Below, in pieces: positions 19,011 through 26,877 of a DNA stretch of 64,000 nt; within the stretch, counting starts at the first letter, position 1, and every line of letters starts with the position of its first letter. The translations under genes were made by a program, and so were the position numbers. The notes under the pieces are model-generated. The model searched no databases. It saw only the letters and a program-made list of their open reading frames with translations, and was not told the origin of the DNA. Source of the DNA: Alteromonadaceae bacterium XY-R5 (lineage in GTDB: Bacteria > Pseudomonadota > Gammaproteobacteria > Enterobacterales > Alteromonadaceae); assembly GCA_001660395.1 (NCBI GenBank), contig LXWE01000001.1:1178001-1242000 (forward strand), in the 5' to 3' direction.

Positions 19011-20084
19011 TTACATCAGGTATTTGCTGCGCATTACCTGAATATCCTCATCAGATACCTTCAATTCCTGTTTAACATACTCTAAAACCGTACCGTGTTT
19101 GGCTTCCATTGAGGCGATAGCCGATTCGATCAGTGGACGGGTAACGCCCATTAACGGCTGCACCATATCTTTGGGCAAACTGGCAAAGAACTTCATCATC
19201 GCTGCATATTTAGGATCAAGGTTGCCGCTGTCTTTCGGCTTCAGTGCATCCGGATCCAAATACTGATTGGTTTTCAGGTAATCCTCGATGATGGTTTCTT
19301 TGTCTACGCCCAGCACAGTTAGAATCAACGCCGCACTGATGCCAGTGCGATCTTTACCGGCGGCACAATGGAACAGCAGGCCACCGTCGTTATGTACCAG
19401 GCGATCGAACATAGCGGTGTAATTATCTTTCTGATCTTCCAGAATGCGCGGATACACCTGCGCCATAAAGCCTTCCAGTTTGTCACGGCTTAGCTCTGGA
19501 TCACGCAGGATCTTAGCGATAGCACCCATATCCGCCATTTCATAATCTTTGTTGATCATCTCAATCGGAGATGCTTTCCAGTCTGTTACTTCAGAGGCGC
19601 GTTCTGACGTCGTGCGAAAATCGACGATAGTGTCAATATTCAGACCTTCAATTAGCTGATAATCCGCATCGGTAAGATTAGCCAGCATGCCTGAACGATA
19701 AAGTTTCCCCCACTTCACTGTGTGGCCATCTGTGGTTTTATAGCCGCCCAAATCACGGAAATTGCGACCGCCATGCAGCGGGACCAAACGCGACGCCAAA
19801 GTCACCGTATCACCTTCTGCATTTTCCAGAGTGAAATAATGACGACTATCAGCCTGGGCTTGCCATTGCAGACTATTCTTATTGTTGTTGTCTGTCAGTG
19901 TATTTGACACATGGCTGTCGACCGAATTGACGATCACCCTTACCGGGCTGGATGATTGCCAGTTCAACAGGTAGCTGCCTTCTTTATATTCCACATTTGC
20001 GCTTAGTGTGCCTGCCAGTGCTGGTAAGCTAATGACGCTGGCCAGCAAGGTCGCCAGTGCCGATTTAGTAAATACATTTTGCAT
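19011..20084 (-). CDS. Exported tyrosine/lipid phosphatase (LipA/MptpB-like P-loop)
   Basis: A 357-residue periplasmic or secreted phosphatase of the Tyr_phosphatase_3 family. The start at 20084 (ATG with AGGAA upstream) gives a signal peptide, MQNVFTKSALATLL to about residue 24; the longer open frame has no support. An N-terminal beta domain (about 25-110) precedes the phosphatase domain with GGRNFRDLGGY and the catalytic loop HCAAGKDRTG (Cys about 240). The Lys-Asp inside this CX5R loop is the type described for bacterial lipid or dual-specificity phosphatases (Listeria LipA, mycobacterial MptpB) that act on phosphoinositides. It is 55 bases downstream of a TonB receptor on the same strand, probably one operon. 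Substrate is inferred. Confidence 0.87.
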   Translation of the reverse strand: MQNVFTKSALATLLASVISLPALAGTLSANVEYKEGSYLLNWQSSSPVRVIVNSVDSHVSNTLTDNNNKNSLQWQAQADSRHYFTLENAEGDTVTLASRLVPLHGGRNFRDLGGYKTTDGHTVKWGKLYRSGMLANLTDADYQLIEGLNIDTIVDFRTTSERASEVTDWKASPIEMINKDYEMADMGAIAKILRDPELSRDKLEGFMAQVYPRILEDQKDNYTAMFDRLVHNDGGLLFHCAAGKDRTGISAALILTVLGVDKETIIEDYLKTNQYLDPDALKPKDSGNLDPKYAAMMKFFASLPKDMVQPLMGVTRPLIESAIASMEAKHGTVLEYVKQELKVSDEDIQVMRSKYLM

Positions 20085-20139
20085 AATAATTTCCTGGAGA
20101 AAGGGGCAAGTGACTTGCCCCGAACAGTCAGATTTGGAC

Positions 20140-22647
20140 TTAGTAGTTAACGCGGATACCGGCCATATAGCGGCGACCGTAGCGTTCAATCTGGTTAGGT
20201 GTGGCTTCTGTACCCACATAACGAATATCGATTTCATCCGTCAAGTTGTTGGCATTGGCGTAGAAGCTTATATCTACGTCATTGAAGCTTGGCAGTGTAT
20301 AGCTGAATGACAGATCCAAACGCTTCTGGGCATTCCAATATTCACCCATCGAGTCATTTTCTGTGGTAGACAACCAGTCATCACGGAACTGGTAGTTGAG
20401 GCGCAGAGATACGCTGTCATTCTCATAGTAAACAGACGAGTTGAAAATCATGTCTGACGTACCTGGCAGGCTGTAGCTATTGCCACCTAAGGTGGTAAAC
20501 TCACTATCCAGTAAGGTCAGGTTGGCAGTTAAACCAAAGCCTTCCAACTTATCTGAAATCAGGTCTGATGCCTGACCAATAAAGTTCAGTTCAAGTCCCT
20601 GGAAATGCCCCTCTTTACCGTTTACGTAACCTGAGTAGTCCCACTGCTCGCCCGCATATTCAGACAGATACAGACCAGCATCCACGGTAGACGAATCAGA
20701 GTAAATGACATTGTCGATGTGGCGATAGAAGGCGCCCACCGCGACCAGGCTGGCATCAGCTGCATACCATTCCAGTGACAGGTCACCACCGTAAGCTTCT
20801 TCTGCTTTCAGGCCTGGGTTACCACCAGAGATTTCTTTCTCGGTAGTATCCACAGTTGCCGAAGCACGCCATTCACTGTAGGAAGGACGGCTAATGCCTG
20901 TAGATAGTGACGCACGGAATTTCACATCGTCGGCCACATCCACATTCAAATGCAGACTTGGCAATACATTGGTAAAGCTGTCACTTTGTGAACCTTCTGG
21001 CCCCGTCGATGAATAATCGGTGCTTTCAATACGCACACCCGTCACCAGTGAGCCCCAGTCGAAGTCTGTGGTCAGCATACCGTAGGCAACGGTAATATCT
21101 TCATCAATGTTAATTTTAGTGTCGTCGCTGTAAGCCACTTCAAGCTCACCTTTAGCAGCTTCCAGGGCACCGCGCAGGCCTTTATTGTCGTAATAGTTAC
21201 CGCCAATACTATTGGTAAAATCGGTATCCCAGCTTTCATCTGTCAGGTAATCGTTCGGATTCACACCGCCTAAATCATAGTCTAGCGAGTAGCCCCCACT
21301 GTACCCCACTGCTGAACGCGTATCGTACATCGCCCCTACCTGAAGACGACTGGGTAAGCCCGCAATATCAACGTAAGTTTCAGCGTCGACTTTGTATTTC
21401 CAGGCGTCAATTTCCAGCGACAGACCATAGTTAAGCAGATAGCTGTAAGCATAGTTATCAACGTCATTGACGCCGTTCACGGACGTCAGGTTCAGGATGG
21501 GGTCATTGATGTCAGATAAGTCATAGCTGCCCATCACCGTTCCATAGCCACTACTGATGATTGGCAGGAACATATTATTTTCGGTTTGGGTGTAATTAAT
21601 GCGCCCCTTCACCGTCCAATCTTTAAAGGCTAAGTCTGAACCTAAAGTATTGGTAAACGTAGAGTTCTCGTATAAACCGTATTCAAGTGAGCGTCCCACA
21701 GTTGCCAGGCCAGAGCCGATTTCTCCGGGGGTAACAGTTCCCCCCATCAAGCCAGCGCCTGTTGCAAAATCAAATACATACTGGTTACGCTCTTCGTGAT
21801 CCTGAAACTCGCTATATAACGAACTCAGGAAAATACGCTCAACCACACCACCTGGCTGATATTCAAAACGTCCACCGTACGCCTCATCTTCACGCTTTAC
21901 TTTATAGCTACGGATATCCAATTCATTGACCACTAACTCGCCGTCTTCCTGTTCTAAGTCGAACTCACGGTTATCAGTGACTTGCTCACGGCTGTTTTGC
22001 GAACCAAATAACGAGAAACCCACCTTGTCGTTTGACCAGGAAGTACGCACTGACAATTTGGTGATATCACCACCGCCCAAATCCTGCTGGCCATAGCCCA
22101 CATCTGTCGCAATTGAAAAGCCCTTGCTATCAAACGGGTTAAAGGTTTCGATATTGATATACCCGGCCACAGACTCTCCCGGCATGCTGGGTAGAATCGC
22201 TTTATTGGCTTCAATTTTACGAGTAATTACCGCAGGGAAACTGTCGAAACGCGGGACTCGGCCGTTTTCAGCACCTGGGATATAGATGCCATCAATGGCT
22301 AACGCCGTATAACGAAACGGTGTACCGCGGAAGTTGATATAGCGCGCCTGGCCCTGGTCACGTTCAATGGCTAAGCCAGGAATGCGCCCCAAAGAGTCCG
22401 CTAGGTTTTGGTCAGGGAATCGCCCAATGGTGTCGGCAGAAACGACATCGACAAAGTTGTCTGCAGACTGCTTTGCCATAATGGCAGCTTTTTGACTATC
22501 GCGGATTGGCGATGCCATCACCACAACTTCTTCCATCGGCTCAGCATCTGTCTGTTGTGCCTGAGTCGTTTCTTGTGCGTAAGCCAAACTTGCCGTGAAT
22601 GATAAGGCAACCAGGCTGGCTAATTTTGTCTTGGAAAACGTCAACAT
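20140..22647 (-). CDS. TonB-dependent receptor, operon with the phosphatase
   Basis: An 835-residue outer-membrane receptor. The ATG at 22647 has GGAGA upstream and starts a proper signal peptide (MLTFSKTKLASLVALSF, cleavage near AYA-QET); the 51-residue extension of the open frame is rejected. The TonB box region (MEEVVVMASP), the plug (about 55-165, with NFRGTPFRYTALAIDG) and a barrel ending in YMAGIRVNY follow. It is not closely similar to the two paralogous receptors at 11-17 kb. The phosphatase 55 bases downstream suggests cargo that carries a phosphate ester: the enzyme could strip phosphate from imported or surface-held ligand. The leader upstream carries three AGAGAT/ATCTCT elements. 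Confidence 0.92.
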   Translation of the reverse strand: MLTFSKTKLASLVALSFTASLAYAQETTQAQQTDAEPMEEVVVMASPIRDSQKAAIMAKQSADNFVDVVSADTIGRFPDQNLADSLGRIPGLAIERDQGQARYINFRGTPFRYTALAIDGIYIPGAENGRVPRFDSFPAVITRKIEANKAILPSMPGESVAGYINIETFNPFDSKGFSIATDVGYGQQDLGGGDITKLSVRTSWSNDKVGFSLFGSQNSREQVTDNREFDLEQEDGELVVNELDIRSYKVKREDEAYGGRFEYQPGGVVERIFLSSLYSEFQDHEERNQYVFDFATGAGLMGGTVTPGEIGSGLATVGRSLEYGLYENSTFTNTLGSDLAFKDWTVKGRINYTQTENNMFLPIISSGYGTVMGSYDLSDINDPILNLTSVNGVNDVDNYAYSYLLNYGLSLEIDAWKYKVDAETYVDIAGLPSRLQVGAMYDTRSAVGYSGGYSLDYDLGGVNPNDYLTDESWDTDFTNSIGGNYYDNKGLRGALEAAKGELEVAYSDDTKINIDEDITVAYGMLTTDFDWGSLVTGVRIESTDYSSTGPEGSQSDSFTNVLPSLHLNVDVADDVKFRASLSTGISRPSYSEWRASATVDTTEKEISGGNPGLKAEEAYGGDLSLEWYAADASLVAVGAFYRHIDNVIYSDSSTVDAGLYLSEYAGEQWDYSGYVNGKEGHFQGLELNFIGQASDLISDKLEGFGLTANLTLLDSEFTTLGGNSYSLPGTSDMIFNSSVYYENDSVSLRLNYQFRDDWLSTTENDSMGEYWNAQKRLDLSFSYTLPSFNDVDISFYANANNLTDEIDIRYVGTEATPNQIERYGRRYMAGIRVNY

Positions 22648-22734
22648 GTGTTCTCTCCAGTTAATGCGAATATGTCGTGTATTTCGTAACTGGCGCTCAT
22701 GCTGGCGATGAAATATTTCAGTAAGGTTAAAGGG

Positions 22735-22763
22735 ATCTCTTTTCACAAAAAGAGATATCTCTA
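22735..22763. promoter_or_regulatory. Overlapping AGAGAT/ATCTCT inverted repeats upstream of the receptor-phosphatase operon
   Basis: ATCTCTTTT (22735-22743) pairs with AAAAGAGAT (22749-22757), and the 12-base perfect palindrome AGAGATATCTCT (22752-22763) overlaps it. They lie 90-115 bases upstream of the start codon at 22647, between it and the membrane-protein gene. A regulator site is likely; the factor is unknown. The adjacent membrane regulator-like protein is one candidate. Confidence 0.45.
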
Positions 22764-22801
22764 AAAGTATAAAAAACTTATAAATCAGAAAGTTAATCAA
22801 T

Positions 22802-23995
22802 TTAAAAAAGGGAAACTGAGAAACTAATTTGCTGTTGTTGTAATGCTAAACGATATCGATTGCGGCCACTTTTGAGATCTCGCTCTGTCTCAAATAAATA
22901 ATCTTGGGACAACTTGTCGCCGAGGATCGCAGAAAGCTCCGCTTTAAGTTTATTACGGTTCTGATCCAGGGTTTTGGCACGCAACCCGTTGTCTTTTAAA
23001 TCGTTAATGGCTTTGGCATGCCCTCCCCATTTTTCCATTAACAGCAATAAGGTCTGAGCGTGCTCGGTATCAGCGCGATTAATCGCTGGATTTAAATGCC
23101 AGCCCTCATCCTGCTGACGCAGCCAGGCGTACCACAACAGATAGAAATAGGGCGTTTTACCTAATTTTAGTTCCAGACCGTGCAGGCGAAGTTGCTGATG
23201 TTCTGGCGCAAAGTGCAAGCCATCATCGCTCAAAGCCACCTCAAGGGCTCCTTGAAAATCGCCCTGCAAGTAGGCATAAGCCAGACTAAACCAAATCAGT
23301 CTGTCCTCGCTCAAACGCGCAACTCTGGGTTGAGTTATCCATTCCAACCACTGACGAGGAGTTTGCTGTGGTTCAGCAACCAGTTTCATCAGTAAATGTG
23401 TTTGTACCGGATTGAGTCCTTCACTGGCACTGGCAACCCAGGCCGCAGGTTCGGCCGCAATCCCCAACGACATCAACGCGTCTTTACGCTGTTTACAGCT
23501 ATGACTTAACGGCCGGGGTAACCAAAGCAGCAATGCGAGCAATAGCGCCGCAATCACACCGGGATAGCTAAGTAAATTCTGCCAGTTTGGTTCACAGGAA
23601 AACGCAATTCGGGTTTGTTGTGGCAGCTTGCCAAAGGTCCATTCAATCAGTAACTGCCAGGAGCCAGCGACCTGATAAACAGGTGCATTGGCCATGATTT
23701 GCGCCACTTCGCCACGACACTGATGGAAATACAACACATCGGTAGACAGCGGTAAAATAGCCAAATCCTGGTTAAGCTGGTGCTGAATTAAATTTAATAA
23801 CGGAGCATCATCACCTCGATAATTAAGCGCGTTTTTGAGCCTCTGGGGCAACTGATGCTGTAACTGATGTCGTAAATCCTGGGTCAGGCTCTGTTGTCCC
23901 TGCCAAAAACAAATAGCCGCCAACACACTGGTAAGCAGCAACCAAAGCAGCAGGATACGGGGTAAACGAATAAGTGGAAATTGGGTTAGCTGCAC
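22802..23995 (-). CDS. Membrane protein with periplasmic domain and winged-helix-like C-terminus
   Basis: A 397-residue protein of unrecognised family. It has a membrane helix (about 10-30), a periplasmic segment of about 115 residues, a second helix (about 145-162, VIAALLLALLLWL), then about 235 cytoplasmic residues. The last 110 residues loosely resemble an OmpR/SARP-like winged helix: LRLHGLELKLGKTPYFYLL at the front, a helix with RAKTLDQNRNKLKAEL, and a final GRNRYRLAL strand. This suggests a membrane-bound transcription regulator that senses a periplasmic signal, but the DNA-binding claim rests on pattern only. The preceding gene, 4 bases upstream, encodes a binding-protein-like partner. 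The receptor-phosphatase operon follows after 154 bases. Confidence 0.55.
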   Translation of the reverse strand: MQLTQFPLIRLPRILLLWLLLTSVLAAICFWQGQQSLTQDLRHQLQHQLPQRLKNALNYRGDDAPLLNLIQHQLNQDLAILPLSTDVLYFHQCRGEVAQIMANAPVYQVAGSWQLLIEWTFGKLPQQTRIAFSCEPNWQNLLSYPGVIAALLLALLLWLPRPLSHSCKQRKDALMSLGIAAEPAAWVASASEGLNPVQTHLLMKLVAEPQQTPRQWLEWITQPRVARLSEDRLIWFSLAYAYLQGDFQGALEVALSDDGLHFAPEHQQLRLHGLELKLGKTPYFYLLWYAWLRQQDEGWHLNPAINRADTEHAQTLLLLMEKWGGHAKAINDLKDNGLRAKTLDQNRNKLKAELSAILGDKLSQDYLFETERDLKSGRNRYRLALQQQQISFSVSLF

Positions 23996-23999
23996 CTTG

Positions 24000-24872
24000 T
24001 TAACTCTTCTGGCAAGTGGTTAATGCATGCGCGTTAAAGTCAGCTCCAGGCAAGATTTGTTGCAACTGATTTAATGTGGCGATGAGTGCACAATCCAGTT
24101 CAGGTGGATGCTGACGACGAATAAATAGATCCGCAGCCGCGACCCGATCACTGATCAGTAAAGACGTCAGTGGTGCATCTATCATGCTGTTTAGCCACTG
24201 TCCGCCGGTTATCAGATCAACTTCACCATGGGCAAAGGCCTCATAAAGCGCGCGCGAATCGTCATAAATAACCAGTTGTTCCGGTCCCAACTCGATATGT
24301 GCCTTTTTCAGTGACATTAACGCCATCAGGTGATGACTATGGCTGAGACGATCACTCAAAATCCCTACGCGTTTATCCGAAAAATACTCTTGAGTCATTT
24401 GTGGCTGCAGGCCTTTGCTGTACCAGGAAATCCGATAATTATCGAACGCCATCAGCTTTTGATAAAAACTTTCAAACCAGGGCACGATCCCTTGCAAAGC
24501 ACTCTCACGACTCCAAATCAGATCGTAATCTTCCGCCAGAATTTCATCAGGAGAAAGCAGCCAGCGAGGTTTCCAGGAGATAGTGACACCAGAGTAATGT
24601 TGTGCGATTTCCGGCTGATGGCACATTTGCTCGGCTATCTCAGCCGCATGCATGGAGGAAATTGTCAGAAAGCGAAAACGCGGTAAAACCTGATCAACAG
24701 AGCCTTTTTTTACTATCGTTCCGGTATCACAACGGTACTGGTAATAATCCCGCAAGGTGAGCGAGTTGAAACCCGATTGCGCAGACCAACCTAAACCAGC
24801 CAATGCCAGTAAAGGTAAAAAGATAAACCATGCCCAATAGGTCAGTGGGGTGCCACAAATCTTCGTCAACAT
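24000..24872 (-). CDS. Membrane-anchored periplasmic binding protein-like (PhnD-like)
   Basis: A 290-residue protein with an N-terminal membrane helix (about 12-30) and a periplasmic domain that reads like a phosphonate/phosphite-type substrate-binding fold: KRVGILSDRLSHSHHLMALMSLKKAHI (quoted as a feature, about 168-194 in part) and the ALYEAFAHGEVDLITGG segment resemble the hinge and second lobe of PhnD-type proteins. There is no ABC permease or ATPase nearby, so transport is unlikely. Paired 4 bases ahead of a membrane protein with a winged-helix-like end, it may be the ligand sensor of a two-protein signalling unit. A strong Pho-box match lies 42 bases upstream of its ATG. Family assignment is moderate. 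Confidence 0.5.
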   Translation of the reverse strand: MLTKICGTPLTYWAWFIFLPLLALAGLGWSAQSGFNSLTLRDYYQYRCDTGTIVKKGSVDQVLPRFRFLTISSMHAAEIAEQMCHQPEIAQHYSGVTISWKPRWLLSPDEILAEDYDLIWSRESALQGIVPWFESFYQKLMAFDNYRISWYSKGLQPQMTQEYFSDKRVGILSDRLSHSHHLMALMSLKKAHIELGPEQLVIYDDSRALYEAFAHGEVDLITGGQWLNSMIDAPLTSLLISDRVAAADLFIRRQHPPELDCALIATLNQLQQILPGADFNAHALTTCQKS

Positions 24873-24898
24873 AAGCCCTGTCCAGTGAAGTCACAGGC

Positions 24899-24932
24899 AG
24901 TTTATGGCGAATTTATGTCACCTTTATGACTA
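24899..24932 (-). promoter_or_regulatory. Pho box and -10 element
   Basis: On the minus strand 24932-24915 reads TAGTCAT-AAAG-GTGACAT, matching the 7-4-7 Pho-box layout (consensus CTGTCAT, four bases, CTGTCAT) at roughly 13 of 18 positions against the E. coli phoA box as remembered. A -10-like CATAAACT (24906-24899) follows 8-10 bases later, the normal PhoB-dependent arrangement without a -35 box. The ATG of the PhnD-like gene is at 24872. It implies induction under phosphate starvation. Confidence 0.55.
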
Positions 24933-24980
24933 AAAGAATAATTACATCGCTACCGATATAGTTATATTTGGTTGCTGATA

Positions 24981-25523
24981 TTACCAAGGGGGTGGCGGAG
25001 GCGAAGGCGGTTGTGTGGACTTAGGTGAATGACGAAAGATCCCGATTCCCCGAAGCAATAACGTTATCAGCATGTCCAGCCAGGCAGCGAATAAGATAGC
25101 TACGCCAATTCCCCAGACTAGCGCAGCGGGATTGAGTAACACGATATAACTGTATTGTTGCAACGTCGCCTGCAATAGCGGCACAGGAGGCATCACTAGC
25201 AGATGCCAAAGTAAAGCAAACTGTCCCTGCTGCACAATTTTCCATTCATTTGCCAAGTGCTTTTGCTCACTCACAAGCAATTGAATACTGTTGGCATCCT
25301 CCCGAAAAACCTTGTCCTGACTCTGACGATAATGCTGGACCAGCGCATCCAGATCTCCACTAAAATGGCGGCCCGCGGTTTGCCGGAATCCCTGTAAACT
25401 GGTTTCGGCCTGATGCAGTTGCGCCTCAACACGCTTAGCGAATTGATCGAGAAATCCTGGGATCTGGATCCCAACTAACAGGCCCAGACAAAAGCAACTC
25501 ATTCTGAAGTAATGTCGAATCAT
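24981..25523 (-). CDS. DUF2937-family membrane protein
   Basis: A 180-residue protein of unknown function. It has an N-terminal membrane helix (FCLGLLVGIQIPGFLDQF), a helical periplasmic segment typical of DUF2937 (AKRVEAQLHQAETSLQGF and FSGDLDALVQHY), and two C-terminal hydrophobic stretches (about 115-165). It ends in a proline-rich tail, PPSPPPPPW. The start at 25523 has GGGGGAG just upstream; the open frame extends 20 codons further without support. It reads toward the Pho-box region 49 bases beyond its stop, but belongs to no obvious operon. Confidence 0.75.
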   Translation of the reverse strand: MIRHYFRMSCFCLGLLVGIQIPGFLDQFAKRVEAQLHQAETSLQGFRQTAGRHFSGDLDALVQHYRQSQDKVFREDANSIQLLVSEQKHLANEWKIVQQGQFALLWHLLVMPPVPLLQATLQQYSYIVLLNPAALVWGIGVAILFAAWLDMLITLLLRGIGIFRHSPKSTQPPSPPPPPW

Positions 25524-25674
25524 ATCTCCCCCTTCATCCTCAAAGGTGAAACAAATAGCCCATACCCTGTTGTCGGGTGCCATACCCTAAGCAGTTTAAA
25601 TGCGGTTGCCCAATAACAAGCTAAACTCTATATTGACTGAAACCTTTATAAAATTCAGACAATTTGAAGTGATT

Positions 25675-26115
25675 ATGGCCCGTCAAAACCGATCTCTCAG
25701 CTGGTTGCCGTTAATACCACTGTTATTCAGTTCTGTGCTTATGGCACTAGAGACGTCTACTGAACCAGGCGATATGACCGCAGAGCAGCAAATGCCGGCA
25801 CCTGAAGAGCTGCCAAAAACACAATCTTGCCCACAAGATTTTCATGCCTTACCTCTGTATCCGGGCGCGCGCTTGTGTCAGATGTTTGACGATACTCTGC
25901 CTGCTACCATGATTTATCATGCAGACACTACGCCAGAACAGGCTCGTACCTTTTATCTGGATCAACTCGGCGAACCCTTTGCCGATCGTAAACTACGTGG
26001 TCGATTGGTGCTTGAATACGAAAACGCCGATAAAATCGTGGTGATTTCTGCCGATGGCAAAGGTAGCCAGGTCGACATTCTGATCAAAGCCCCCACAGAA
26101 ATGCCAGAAGCCTGA
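25675..26115 (+). CDS. Small exported protein of unknown function
   Basis: A 146-residue protein with a signal peptide-like start (LSWLPLIPLLFSSVLMAL, about 8-25). The mature part is acidic and holds two cysteines (SCPQDF and ARLCQMF) that could form a disulfide, then a short mixed domain with YHADTTPEQARTFYLDQLG. It is not a family I can name. The ATG at 25675 is chosen because it begins the signal peptide; GAAG lies ahead of it. The open frame itself starts 25 codons earlier. It is divergent from the DUF2937 gene and about 100 bases ahead of the DUF2726 gene. Confidence 0.65.
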   Translation: MARQNRSLSWLPLIPLLFSSVLMALETSTEPGDMTAEQQMPAPEELPKTQSCPQDFHALPLYPGARLCQMFDDTLPATMIYHADTTPEQARTFYLDQLGEPFADRKLRGRLVLEYENADKIVVISADGKGSQVDILIKAPTEMPEA

Positions 26116-26212
26116 TCTTTTTGATCGTTCTGGCATTGCCTTTGCTAATTCCTTAATACTCAATCGATTTTGTTGCCAGTCGTCAGAATTCTGACGATCG
26201 TTAGGAGTCATT

Positions 26213-26800
26213 ATGGAATTAGCCATCGTTCTGCTGATGTTATTAATCATTGTTGCTGTTGGTGCCTTAAAATTAAATGAACCCTCACTGGGATTTCCAT
26301 TTAAACGTAAAACCAACCTGTTCACGCCGGTTGAATGCACCTTCTTAAAATTGCTGGAAGAAGCAGTGGGCCAGCACTACCGCATTGTCTGCCGGGTAAA
26401 ACTCAACGATGTAATCGCTTTACGTCAGGCGACTGACAAAAAGGCGGCAAAAGCAGCGATGACCAGAGCATCCGGTAAGCAATTAGATTTTGTGCTGTGC
26501 AGCAAAGACGATATGTCGCCTGTAGTGGCGCTGGATTTGGTTCAGCCACAAGGTTATAAAGCCCAGAGAGACTGGTTCGTGAGTGGCAGTTTAGATGCGG
26601 CTCGAGTTCCTTACGTGCGCATTAAAATCAAATCAGGTTATAAGCCTCAGGATATTCGTGAATGCATTGAATCTAAACTAAGGGTCTATTACAGCCAAAG
26701 CAATATCCCCAAGCAGGAACCGGCTCATGCCCCGGTAATGAATAAACGCCCAACCCGCCCACTACGTTCTATGCGTCAAACGAGCCCGGAAGCAGCTTAG
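26213..26800 (+). CDS. DUF2726 membrane-anchored protein
   Basis: A 195-residue protein with an N-terminal membrane helix (ELAIVLLMLLIIVAVGAL) and a cytoplasmic DUF2726 domain (about 35-160): LFTPVECTFLKLLEEAV, then VCRVKLNDVIAL, DFVLCSKDDMSPVVALDL and a final VPYVRIKIKSGY. This pattern recalls nuclease-like (topoisomerase-primase neighbour) folds of the PD-(D/E)XK kind seen in DUF2726 proteins, but no activity is established here. GTTAGGAG precedes the ATG. The tail is basic and proline-containing. Confidence 0.75.
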   Translation: MELAIVLLMLLIIVAVGALKLNEPSLGFPFKRKTNLFTPVECTFLKLLEEAVGQHYRIVCRVKLNDVIALRQATDKKAAKAAMTRASGKQLDFVLCSKDDMSPVVALDLVQPQGYKAQRDWFVSGSLDAARVPYVRIKIKSGYKPQDIRECIESKLRVYYSQSNIPKQEPAHAPVMNKRPTRPLRSMRQTSPEAA

Positions 26801-26877
26801 AGAAGATTTTTTTGACGTCAGCAGGTAAACTGACGCCATATTAATTCGCCGACATTCGGCCCTCGCGGGAACCAAAT

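Noticed and set aside
20085-20237. N-terminal extension of the phosphatase
   Set aside because: No ribosome site, and it would bury the signal peptide; it overlaps the receptor end.
22648-22800. N-terminal extension of the 20140-22647 receptor
   Set aside because: The signal peptide and GGAGA ribosome site place the start at 22647; the extension is a promoter region with repeats.
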